DNA from: an uncultured Lysobacteraceae bacterium
Lineage (GTDB): Bacteria > Pseudomonadota > Gammaproteobacteria > Xanthomonadales > Xanthomonadaceae
Reading direction: 5' to 3'
Assembly (NCBI GenBank): GCA_946480825.1
Contig: CAMLLG010000065.1
Span: forward strand, 1 to 21,872
DNA length: 21,872 nucleotides
Shown: piece after piece, positions 14,373 through 21,156 of the stretch
How the letters are laid out: every line of letters begins with the position of its first letter
Numbering within the stretch: position 1 is the first letter of the stretch
Made by a program: the position numbers and the translations under genes
Notes under the pieces: model-generated
What the model saw: only the letters and a program-made list of their open reading frames with translations
What the model was told of the DNA's origin: nothing
Database searches by the model: none

Positions 14373-16112
14373 ATGTCGCGTGTGTTGTCCACGGTGTCAC
14401 CCCTGGCCTGCGCCCTGCTGCTCCTGTCCGGTGCCGCCCATGCCGAAGTCTTCATCAACGAATTCCACTACGACGATTCCACCTCGTCCGGCGATACCGG
14501 CGAGCGCATCGAGATCGTCGCCACCGCCGGCGAAACGCTGAGCAGTTATCGCGTCTATCTCTACAACGGTTCGACGCCGACCTCGGCCGTCACCTACGAC
14601 AACGACCTCGTGCCCGCCGGCAGCCTCGTCACCTGCGGTTCGCAGGTGCGCATCGCGACGCTGAGCTATCCCACCAACGGCCTCCAGAACGGCTCCAACG
14701 ACGGTATCGCCCTCGTGAACCCGAGCGGCCAGGTCGTGCAGTTCATCAGCTACGAAGGCCAGATCAAGGCCAGCAACGGTCCGGCCGCAGGCATGAACAG
14801 CGTCAATCTGCCGGTGTCCGAAACCGGTTCCGATCCGGCCGGCCGTTCGCTGCGTCTCGCCGGGACCGGCATCAGCTACGCCAACTTCACCTGGCAGCCG
14901 CCGGCGACCGCCAGCTTCGGGGCGTGCAACGCCGGCCAGACGTTCAACGCCCCCAACAGCCAGCCGACGGTCGTCTCGACCACGCCGGCGAACGGCGCCA
15001 CCAACTTCCCGGCGGCCGGCGACCTCAACATCACCTTCAGCGAAAGCGTCACCACCAGCCCCAATCCGTTCACGCTGAATTGCGCGACCTCCGGCGGCGT
15101 TTCGCTGATGGCGCCCGCCAGCGGCACCAGCTTCAACATCACCACCGGCACCGCGCTGGTGGCCGGCGAAGCCTGCACCCTGACCGTGATCGCCAGCCGG
15201 ATCACCGATGCCGGCGGCCTCAACCCCGCCGCCAACACGGTGGTGAACTTCAACGTCGCTTCGGGCGGCGGCGGTGGCACCGGTTATTACTCGAAGGTCA
15301 ACACCAGCAGCCCGTCGCAGCTGCGCTGCTCGCTGCACGCCACGATCAAGGGCCACACCGCGTATCCCTACAGCGGCGGCACCACCAACACCTGGACGAT
15401 CCTGGAAATCGCCGACGAAGATCCGCTGAATTCCGGCCGTATCCTCGATGTGTATCGCAACCGCAGCTACGCCAAGGTCACCGATCGCGCCGGCAGCACC
15501 TCGACCAACAAGTACAACCGCGAACACACCTGGCCGAAGTCGCTGGGCTTCAGCGCCGAAACCGGCAACCTCGGCCTGCCCAATTCGCCGCACACCGATA
15601 CCCACATGCTGTATCTCTCGGACGCCAACTACAACTCCGACCGCGGCAACAAGCCGTACGGCAATTGCAGCGGCTGCACCGAGCGTCCGACCGAGGTCTA
15701 TAACGGTGCGGGCGGCGGTACCGGCGTCTATCCCGGCAACTCCAATTGGTTCAACAGCAGCGTCTTCCAGGCCTGGGGCAAGCGCAAGGGCGACATGGCG
15801 CGCGCGGTGCTGTACATGGCGATCCGCTACGAAGGCGGCACCCATCCGACCACCGGCCAGAACGAGCCGGATCTGGAACTCACCGACAACGCCAGCCTGA
15901 TCGTCGGCACCTCCAGCTCGCCGGCCTACATGGGCCTGCTGTCCACGCTGATCGCCTGGCATCAGGCCGATCCGCCGGATACCGCCGAGCGCGAGCGCAA
16001 CGAAGTGATCTACAGCTTCCAGGGCAACCGCAACCCGTTCATCGATCACCCGGAGTGGGCCACCTCGGGTCTGTTCACCTCGGCCAAGCCGACGTCCTGC
16101 CAGCTGAACTGA
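14373..16112 (+). CDS. Secreted nuclease: lamin-tail domain, Ig-like domain, endonuclease I domain
   Basis: The 579-aa product has a signal peptide cut after AHA (residue 24). A lamin-tail domain follows (about 25-185, starting EVFINEFHYD), then an SbsA/Big_5 Ig-like domain (about 198-296, PTVVSTTPANGATNFPAAG). A Gly linker leads to an endonuclease I (His-Me finger) domain from about 305. Catalytic features visible are NREHTWPKS with His385, HTDTHMLYLSDANYNSDRGNKPYG, and RKGDMARAVLYMAIRY. It should degrade DNA outside the cell or in the periplasm, like ExeM-type nucleases, for nutrient recovery, biofilm turnover or attack on DNA nets. GAAGAGA precedes the ATG at 14373. A terminator follows. 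The 3' end is partly duplicated at 17835-17954. Confidence 0.93.
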   Translation: MSRVLSTVSPLACALLLLSGAAHAEVFINEFHYDDSTSSGDTGERIEIVATAGETLSSYRVYLYNGSTPTSAVTYDNDLVPAGSLVTCGSQVRIATLSYPTNGLQNGSNDGIALVNPSGQVVQFISYEGQIKASNGPAAGMNSVNLPVSETGSDPAGRSLRLAGTGISYANFTWQPPATASFGACNAGQTFNAPNSQPTVVSTTPANGATNFPAAGDLNITFSESVTTSPNPFTLNCATSGGVSLMAPASGTSFNITTGTALVAGEACTLTVIASRITDAGGLNPAANTVVNFNVASGGGGGTGYYSKVNTSSPSQLRCSLHATIKGHTAYPYSGGTTNTWTILEIADEDPLNSGRILDVYRNRSYAKVTDRAGSTSTNKYNREHTWPKSLGFSAETGNLGLPNSPHTDTHMLYLSDANYNSDRGNKPYGNCSGCTERPTEVYNGAGGGTGVYPGNSNWFNSSVFQAWGKRKGDMARAVLYMAIRYEGGTHPTTGQNEPDLELTDNASLIVGTSSSPAYMGLLSTLIAWHQADPPDTAERERNEVIYSFQGNRNPFIDHPEWATSGLFTSAKPTSCQLN

Positions 16113-16140
16113 TTCGCGCGACATCGCGATGCACGACCGA

Positions 16141-16168
16141 ACGCCGGCGGGACACCGCCGGCGTTTTT
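16141..16168 (+). terminator. Intrinsic terminator after the nuclease gene
   Basis: ACGCCGGCGG (16141-16150) pairs perfectly with CCGCCGGCGT (16155-16164) around GACA, followed by TTTT. It lies 28 nt after the nuclease stop. A mutated copy follows the relic at 17984-18009. Confidence 0.93.
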
Positions 16169-16176
16169 CGTTGTCG

Positions 16177-16182
16177 CACAAT
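16177..16182 (+). promoter_or_regulatory. -10-like box for the DUF1653 gene
   Basis: CACAAT followed by GGCCGC resembles the TACAAT-GGCGGC cores at 17799 and 18975. If it is a -10 box, the ATG inside it (16181) cannot be the start of the next gene, and transcription begins near 16189. No clear -35. Confidence 0.35.
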
Positions 16183-16225
16183 GGCCGCAACCACCGCAGA
16201 AAACGCCGTCGAGGACATCATCGCC

Positions 16226-16474
16226 ATGACCACGCTTCCTCCGTTGCCCGCATTGACGCCGGGCCGTTATCGCCACCACAAGGGCGGCGAATACGAAGTC
16301 GTCGACGTGGTCCGGCACAGCGAAACCCTGGAACCGCATGTGCTGTATCGCGCGCTGTACGGCGAGGGCGGGCTGTGGGTGCGCCCGTACGCGATGTTCG
16401 TCGAACGCATCGAAATCGACGGCCGGCTGCAACCGCGGTTCGCGCCGATCGAGGGGATCAAGCCGATGGTTTGA
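16226..16474 (+). CDS. DUF1653 domain protein
   Basis: The 82-aa product matches the short DUF1653 pattern: GRYRHHKGGEYEVVDVVRHS, a middle PHVLYRALYGEGGLWVRP, and the ending MFVERIEIDGRLQPRF. These small soluble proteins have no established function. The ATG at 16226 is chosen because GAGGA lies 11 nt upstream; the in-frame ATG at 16181 has no ribosome site and falls in a -10-like box. The gene lies just after the nuclease terminator and is convergent with the serine hydrolase. The stop codon is inside an 11-bp inverted repeat. Confidence 0.88.
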   Translation: MTTLPPLPALTPGRYRHHKGGEYEVVDVVRHSETLEPHVLYRALYGEGGLWVRPYAMFVERIEIDGRLQPRFAPIEGIKPMV

Positions 16475-16481
16475 TCCCCTC
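16451..16481. terminator. 11-bp inverted repeat spanning the DUF1653 stop
   Basis: GAGGGGATCAA (16451-16461) and TTGATCCCCTC (16471-16481) are perfect complements around 9 nt. The TGA of the DUF1653 gene is in the right arm. No T-run follows, but the site between two convergent genes suggests a shared transcription end or RNA-stability hairpin. Confidence 0.6.
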
Positions 16482-16499
16482 CGCTCCCATGTCTGCGGC

Positions 16500-17678
16500 T
16501 CAGCGCGTCTGCGGCACGTGCGTGCGTGGCGTGATTTTCGTGGGCGGCGTGCTCGTCTGCGAGACCGCCTGCCGAATCGCGATCCGACGGCCCTGACCGT
16601 CCGCGGTGACGGCATTGACCATCAGGCGGATGTCGGTGATGTCGGCGGAGAGACGGGTGTTCACGTCGTCGACGAGGAACACGCCGGCCACCTGGCTGTT
16701 GCGATCCACCCACGGCGTGAAGCCGAACGCGCCGGGGCTGGACACGATCAGCGGCGAGTTCGGATCGATCCACTGGCCGAGGCCGTAGCCGAAGCCGGTC
16801 GAGGTCGGCGGACGCGAGCCGTCGACGGTGCCCACGGTGCGGTCGCGCGCCATGAATTCGATGGTCGCACGTGTGAGCAGACGACGGCCCGGCAGACAGC
16901 CGGTATCGATCCGCAGATCCAGACAGCCGTAGGCCAGCACCATGTCGACGACCTTGCCGTAATCCTCCAGCGTGCTGCGCACGCCGCCGGCGATACGCGG
17001 ATTGTCGATGCGTACGTAGCCCGGTTCCGTCGAAGCGGTGGCGAAGTCGGTGGCGTTGAGGCCCAGCGGCGTCGCCATCTCGTCGATGAAGATGTCGTCC
17101 CACGCCTTGCCGGTGGCGAGTTCGGCCATGCGCCCGGCGACCTGCATCGAATTGCCGCCGTAGGCGAAGACCTTGCCCGGCTCGCCGATCATCGTCGAGG
17201 TCAGGATGCGATTGGCGCAGGTCGCGAGGGTGTACAGCGGATTCGACATGCAGAAATCGTCGCCGCCGGGCAGCCCGCTGGTGTGCGAGAACAGTTGTTC
17301 GAGCGTGATCGCGCGCTTGGCCGGCTCCACGTTCGGGAAATACTGGCCGACGGTATCGCTCCAGCGCAGCTGGCCCCTTTCGACCACGCGGGCGATGGTC
17401 AGCGCCGACAGCCATTTGCTGGCCGAGGCGATGCGCACCCGCGTGCCCAGCGTGTAATCGCCGAAGGCGCGACGGTAGACGACATTGCCGGCTTTGTTCA
17501 CGCGCAGCGAGGCGCCGTCGAGCGAATAGGTCTGCACGAACGCCTGCATTTCGGCGGTGACCGGCGCGAAGTCGTAGATCGGTACCGCCTGCGCGGGCCG
17601 GGTGGTGCCCAGTCCCGCGGCCAGTGCGGCGGTGAGCGTGGCGGTGAGCGCGAAGCTGGTGCGAAGGGTTCGGAACAT
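16500..17678 (-). CDS. Secreted serine hydrolase, beta-lactamase/S12 family
   Basis: The 392-aa product has a signal peptide (MFRTLRTSFALTATLTAALAA, cut after AQA near residue 31) and a serine beta-lactamase-like fold. The nucleophile motif SxxK is SASK (Ser85, Lys88), a Tyr motif lies at FAYGGNSM (Tyr173), and LFSHTSGLPGG (129-139) is the typical S12 stretch. GFGYGLGQW and GAFGFTPWVD lie near the third active-site element. Such proteins include esterases, D-amino peptidases and penicillin-binding proteins; the substrate cannot be read here, and a true beta-lactamase is not implied. The tail after residue 370 is Thr/Pro-rich. The start at 17678 follows AAGGAAG. It is convergent with the DUF1653 gene. 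Confidence 0.9.
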   Translation of the reverse strand: MFRTLRTSFALTATLTAALAAGLGTTRPAQAVPIYDFAPVTAEMQAFVQTYSLDGASLRVNKAGNVVYRRAFGDYTLGTRVRIASASKWLSALTIARVVERGQLRWSDTVGQYFPNVEPAKRAITLEQLFSHTSGLPGGDDFCMSNPLYTLATCANRILTSTMIGEPGKVFAYGGNSMQVAGRMAELATGKAWDDIFIDEMATPLGLNATDFATASTEPGYVRIDNPRIAGGVRSTLEDYGKVVDMVLAYGCLDLRIDTGCLPGRRLLTRATIEFMARDRTVGTVDGSRPPTSTGFGYGLGQWIDPNSPLIVSSPGAFGFTPWVDRNSQVAGVFLVDDVNTRLSADITDIRLMVNAVTADGQGRRIAIRQAVSQTSTPPTKITPRTHVPQTR

Positions 17679-17798
17679 GGTGCGTCTTCCTTGTGGCGTT
17701 GGGGGACGCACCCGTGAACGCCGGGATCGGACGCGGCGTTGACCTTCGCGCAGCGCGAAGTTGTGAACGTTTGTGTCCGTTCGGCGGGCCCGCATCCT

Positions 17799-17804
17799 TA
17801 CAAT
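17799..17804 (+). promoter_or_regulatory. -10-like box pointing into the nuclease relic
   Basis: TACAAT followed by GGCGGC is identical over 12 nt to the core upstream of tatD (18975). It faces the relic that starts 30 nt downstream, so it may be a promoter left over from a deleted gene. The -35 is unclear. Confidence 0.4.
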
Positions 17805-17834
17805 GGCGGCTTCCTTCGCTGCCGCCCGCGTGCC

Positions 17835-17954
17835 GCGAGCGCAACGAAGTGATCTACAGCTTCCAGGGCAACCGCAACCCGTTCATACCACGCGGAATGG
17901 GCCACCGCGGCGCGGTTCACGTCTGCCAAACCGGCGACCTGCAACCTGAACTAA
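17835..17954 (+). pseudogene. Relic of the 3' end of a second secreted nuclease gene
   Basis: Bases 17835-17886 are identical to 15991-16042 of the intact nuclease, encoding ERNEVIYSFQGNRNPFI. Beyond that the sequences diverge. If 2 nt are restored after the CAT at 17884-17886, the relic reads HAEWATAARFTSAKP and ends TCNLN-stop (17952-17954). This aligns with HPEWATSGLFTSAKP...QLN-stop of the intact gene. The downstream spacer and terminator also match. All upstream nuclease sequence is missing. I infer a former tandem paralog that was deleted to its last 120 bp and frameshifted, with the first half homogenised by recombination. Confidence 0.85.
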
Positions 17955-17983
17955 TCGCGATGGCATCGCGATGTTCCAAAAGA

Positions 17984-18009
17984 AACGCCGGCGGGAAACC
18001 GCCAGCGTT
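17984..18009 (+). terminator. Decayed terminator of the nuclease relic
   Basis: AACGCCGGCGG (17984-17994) pairs with CCGCCAGCGTT (17999-18009) around GAAA with one C-A mismatch. The stem resembles that after the intact nuclease (16141-16164), but the T-run is reduced to TTCCTG. Confidence 0.7.
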
Positions 18010-18096
18010 CCTGTTGCGCGCGGCCACCGTGGTGCAAGTCGGAAACCTGTTCGCCCGACGGGACGGTCAACACTGATCCAAGCCGCATCGGCCGAA

Positions 18097-18126
18097 TTGA
18101 CAACGCCGAAAGCGCCGACACAGAAT
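18097..18126 (+). promoter_or_regulatory. Sigma-70-type promoter for the Cys/His-rich gene
   Basis: A perfect -35 TTGACA (18097-18102) is 18 bp from CAGAAT (18121-18126), which matches the -10 consensus at 4 of 6. It would leave a leader of about 115 nt before the start at 18249. Confidence 0.5.
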
Positions 18127-18248
18127 GGATCATGGGCATTCGCCAATGATGTGGCGCGTAGCATCGGGGCATGCGCAGGCGAACTGATTCCAGGGATATC
18201 CGACACGCAGCCGGCCAAGCGCCGCGACCATTCCTTCGGAGGCTGAAG

Positions 18249-18764
18249 ATGACCGTGCTCGAATCGAAATGCTGTACGTTCCATGTCGCTGGCCTCGATG
18301 AGAAAACCAGTTACTGCTTCGCCTGCGGAACGGTCCATCCGCACGGGCACCTCGACCTGAGGGCGCTGAGCGGCAAGCTGATCCTGACCGTGGAAGGCCA
18401 TCACCCGGTCAACTTCGCCGAGCTGGAATGCGACGAAGCCAAGATGGCGGACGCCGAAAAAGGCGATTACTGCCAGTCGCTGCTGACGGAACTGGTGGCG
18501 AATTGCGAGCACGACGAGCCGCTTTACCACGACGGGCGCAGGCTCCACATCCATACGTGCCAATACACCAGCCAGAACTGCATCGCTTCCGGCCTTGCGT
18601 TCACGACGGACCTCTGCACGAAAGCGCCGATTGCACGCGATGAGGCTCCCCCGCCGCGGGATGCGCGCGTGATGGAAGGCCTTGCAAGCGCGGCCCGGGC
18701 GTTCGCGCCCGGCGACCGGATGATGTTCGACCTGGAAGCCATGCGGTTCCGGAAGCTCGCATAG
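18249..18764 (+). CDS. Cys/His-rich protein of unknown function
   Basis: The 171-aa product is not recognised. It contains ten Cys and ten His in the first 125 residues. These include CC (8-9), CFAC (23-26) followed by HPHGH (30-34), HH (51-52), Cys61, Cys75, CEH (86-88), HIHTC (100-104), Cys111 and Cys123. The pattern suggests metal binding or disulfides. No signal peptide or membrane segment is present, so metal binding in the cytoplasm is more likely. The last 45 residues lack Cys and look helical. The ATG at 18249 has an excellent GGAGG 6 nt upstream and a sigma-70-type promoter. It stands alone between the nuclease relic and tatD; acquisition by transfer is possible but not shown. Confidence 0.8.
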   Translation: MTVLESKCCTFHVAGLDEKTSYCFACGTVHPHGHLDLRALSGKLILTVEGHHPVNFAELECDEAKMADAEKGDYCQSLLTELVANCEHDEPLYHDGRRLHIHTCQYTSQNCIASGLAFTTDLCTKAPIARDEAPPPRDARVMEGLASAARAFAPGDRMMFDLEAMRFRKLA

Positions 18765-18912
18765 GCGGGCGGGCACGCGGCGGGAAGGCCATCCGCGCGG
18801 CGTGTCTCCTCTGGTCGCCTGCGTCCCCGCCGGCAAGAAGGTGGATCAATCCAGGCCGGGTTCGATCACGGAAACGGTGTTGCGCCGCGCAGCGGTGGCC
18901 ATCCACGCCGGC

Positions 18913-18928
18913 CGAGCAAATTTGCTCG
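18913..18928. promoter_or_regulatory. Perfect 16-bp palindrome upstream of tatD, candidate operator
   Basis: CGAGCAAATTTGCTCG is a perfect palindrome with no central spacer. It lies 46 bp upstream of the tatD -10 box and stands out as AT-rich at its centre in GC-rich DNA. The form suits a dimeric repressor or activator. Confidence 0.5.
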
Positions 18929-18974
18929 CGACGTGGCCGTCGCCGTCGCGGGCGTCGCGTCGTGACTGCTTGCG

Positions 18975-18980
18975 TACAAT
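18975..18980 (+). promoter_or_regulatory. -10 box of tatD
   Basis: TACAAT matches the -10 consensus well and is followed by GGCGGC. Transcription would start near 18987, about 20 nt before the tatD ATG. No good -35 is seen, which may point to an activator. Confidence 0.5.
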
Positions 18981-19007
18981 GGCGGCCCCGTTCCGCGTGT
19001 CGTCCGC

Positions 19008-19829
19008 ATGTCCCTGATCGATATCGGCGCCAATCTCACCCACGAAAGTTTCGACCACGACCGCGAGGCGGTGCTGCAGCGCGCGCGCGCCGCGGGCGTG
19101 GCGAAGATGATCGTCACCGGCGCCAGCCGCGAGCATTCGCCCAAGGCGTTGATCCTGGCGCAGACCTTTCCGGGCGAACTGTTCGCCACCGCCGGCGTGC
19201 ATCCGCATCACGCGGTCGAATACACCGACGAATGCGACGCCGAGATGCGCGAACTGCATGCGCATCCCGAAGTGGTGGCGGTGGGCGAATGCGGCCTCGA
19301 CTATTTCCGCGATTTCTCGCCGCGTCCGGCGCAGCGGATGGCGTTCGAGCGTCAGCTGCAATTGGCGGCCGACACCGGAAAGCCACTTTTCCTGCACCAG
19401 CGCGACGCGCACGACGACTTCGTGGCGATGATGAAGAATTTCGATGGCCGCCTCGGCCCGGCGGTGGTGCACTGCTTCACCGGCACCCGCAAGGAGCTGT
19501 TCGACTGTCTCGACCGCGACTGGCACATCGGCATCACCGGCTGGCTCTGCGACGAACGCCGCGGCACCCATCTGCGCGAACTGGTGAAGCACATCCCGGC
19601 GAACCGGCTGATGATCGAAACCGATGCGCCCTATCTGCTGCCGCGCACGGTGAAGCCGCAACCCTCGCACCGCCGCAACGAACCGATGTACCTCGCGCAC
19701 ATCGTCGAGGAACTCGCGCGCGACCGCGGCGAGACGGTGGATGCCGTCGCCGCCGCGACTACGGCGACGGCGACGGCGTTTTTCGGCCTATCGAGTGGTG
19801 CCGATCAGCACTCGGCTTCGCAGGCGTAA
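19008..19829 (+). CDS. tatD: TatD family metal-dependent DNase
   Basis: TatD enzymes are TIM-barrel, metal-dependent 3'-5' exonucleases acting on single-stranded DNA and RNA, linked to peroxide-damage repair. The 273-aa product begins SLIDIGANLTHESFD. The metal site is visible: the DIGANLTH start, GECGLDYFRDFSPR with Glu94, PLFLHQRDA with His130, VVHCFTG with His155, and IETDAPYLLPR with Asp206. The Arg-rich TVKPQPSHRRNEP loop is typical of TatD proper rather than YcfH or YjjV. It is not next to tatABC. There is no clear Shine-Dalgarno; the -10 box lies 28 nt upstream. It is convergent with the glutaredoxin gene. The 3' end extends about 12 residues past the core. Confidence 0.95.
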   Translation: MSLIDIGANLTHESFDHDREAVLQRARAAGVAKMIVTGASREHSPKALILAQTFPGELFATAGVHPHHAVEYTDECDAEMRELHAHPEVVAVGECGLDYFRDFSPRPAQRMAFERQLQLAADTGKPLFLHQRDAHDDFVAMMKNFDGRLGPAVVHCFTGTRKELFDCLDRDWHIGITGWLCDERRGTHLRELVKHIPANRLMIETDAPYLLPRTVKPQPSHRRNEPMYLAHIVEELARDRGETVDAVAAATTATATAFFGLSSGADQHSASQA

Positions 19830-19876
19830 TCATCGGTGCCTGCAGGCCGCAACACCTGCGTTGACTCTGAGGGCTT

Positions 19877-20314
19877 CTAGGGCGCGGCACCCGTGGCCGT
19901 GGCCGGCTTGTCGACGGACTCGCCGATGGCCTTCAATGCCTCGCGGATCGCCGGCTCGCGGAAACCTTCGATCCTGCGCTCGCCGATATACAGCAAAGGC
20001 ACGCCGATGCCGCCCCTGGCGACGAACTCCGCGTTCGCCGCTTCGGATTCGTCGATCCGGTATTCGGTGTACGCCACGCCCTCCGCGGCCAGAAGGTCGC
20101 GCACCTTCGTGCAGTATGGACAGGTGGCGGTGGCGTACATCACCACCTCGTTGCCGGCTCTGGCGTAGAGCGCGGCGTGATCGCCGGTCGCGTAGGCCGT
20201 GGGCGGGGACGCCGTGCGATAGGAAGAAGCGAGGATCGCGCCCAGAGACAAGCCGACGGCGAACAACACCGGGATCGGCAGCAGCGGCAGCGATTTCCGA
20301 ATGAACGTGGGCAT
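19877..20314 (-). CDS. Membrane-anchored glutaredoxin-like protein
   Basis: The 145-aa product has a basic N-terminus and one hydrophobic segment (residues 9-31, LPLLPIPVLFAVGLSLGAI), then a short linker and a glutaredoxin domain. The active site is CPYC (65-68), followed by the GVPLLYIG strand with the cis-Pro106 and EGFREPAIREAL. The signal-like segment has no clear cleavage site, so the domain is probably tethered, facing the periplasm if orientation follows the positive-inside rule. The start at 20314 follows GGGAGG by about 5 nt. It is 35 nt after the ABC permease gene on the same strand, so they are probably co-transcribed. Its substrate is unknown. Confidence 0.9.
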   Translation of the reverse strand: MPTFIRKSLPLLPIPVLFAVGLSLGAILASSYRTASPPTAYATGDHAALYARAGNEVVMYATATCPYCTKVRDLLAAEGVAYTEYRIDESEAANAEFVARGGIGVPLLYIGERRIEGFREPAIREALKAIGESVDKPATATGAAP

Positions 20315-20349
20315 CGACCCTCCCTGGCGGATGTGGTGTTCGTCCGGCG

Positions 20350-21156
20350 TCAGCTCCGCAACCCCACGCCGCGCTTCAACAGCCACAGGCCGAGCCCGCC
20401 GAGCGCGGACACGAAGCCCAGCATCAGCGCGTACGCCACCCACAGCGGCACGTCGGAGACGCCCAGCAGGCCGTAGCGGAAAGCGTTGACCATGTAGAAG
20501 ATCGGGTTGAGATGGGTGGCGGCCTCGGCCCAGTCGGGTAGCAGCTTCACCGAATAGAACACGCCGCCCAGATACGTCAACGGCGTGAGGATGAAGGTCG
20601 GCACGATCGCGATGTCATCGAACTTCTTCGCGTAGACGGCGTTGACGAACCCGGCGAGCGAGAAGATGGTCGCGCCCAGGATCACCGTGCTCAGCGTCAC
20701 CAGCGGATGCGGCACGCGGACTTTCGTGAAGAACATCGCGATCACCAGCACGATCGCGCCGACCATCAGTCCGCGCAGCACCGCGCCGGCGACATAGCCG
20801 CCGAGGATCACCCACGGCGGCATCGGGCTGACCAGCAGTTCCTCGACGTGGCGGCCGAACTTGGCGCCGAAGAAACTCGACGAGATGTTGCCGTAGCTGT
20901 TCTGGATGATGCTCATCATCACCAGACCCGGGACGATGAAATCCATGTAGCGGATGCCGTCCATCTCGCCGACGCGCGAACCGATCAGGCCGCCGAAGAT
21001 CAGGAAATACAGGGTCATCGTGATCGCCGGCGGTACCAGGGTCTGGCCCCAGATGCGCAGGATGCGGCTGACCTCGCGACGGACGATGGTGTACAGCGCG
21101 ACCCGGTGGCGCTGTCCGACGCTCATCGCATGGTCGGTGGCGTGTCGCGCGCTCAT
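20350..21156 (-). CDS. ABC-2 type transport permease (YadH-like)
   Basis: The 268-aa product is a six-helix ABC-2 permease. After a cytoplasmic N-terminus (ALYTIVRREVSRILRIWGQT) come helices at PPAITMTLYFLIFGGLIGS and MDFIVPGLVMMSIIQNSYGN. The family signature SSFFGAKFGRHVEELLVSPM follows, and further helices to the end. It matches the YadH type of exporter subunit. The ATG overlaps the ATPase stop by 4 nt (ATGA), so the two are coupled. The substrate is not known; related pairs export polysaccharides, drugs or lipids. The glutaredoxin gene follows after 35 nt. Confidence 0.93.
   Translation of the reverse strand: MSARHATDHAMSVGQRHRVALYTIVRREVSRILRIWGQTLVPPAITMTLYFLIFGGLIGSRVGEMDGIRYMDFIVPGLVMMSIIQNSYGNISSSFFGAKFGRHVEELLVSPMPPWVILGGYVAGAVLRGLMVGAIVLVIAMFFTKVRVPHPLVTLSTVILGATIFSLAGFVNAVYAKKFDDIAIVPTFILTPLTYLGGVFYSVKLLPDWAEAATHLNPIFYMVNAFRYGLLGVSDVPLWVAYALMLGFVSALGGLGLWLLKRGVGLRS

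Noticed and set aside
14397..16190. 597-codon minus-strand frame opposite the nuclease
   Set aside because: The plus strand has signal peptide and catalytic motifs; the antisense frame shows only Gly/Ala/Arg bias.
17693..18076. 127-codon plus-strand frame across the nuclease relic
   Set aside because: Contains the ERNEVIYSFQGNRNPFI relic but then runs in the wrong frame through the decayed tail and terminator; no start or ribosome site suits it.
18846..19700. 284-codon minus-strand frame opposite tatD
   Set aside because: tatD has all metal ligands; the antisense frame lacks a domain.
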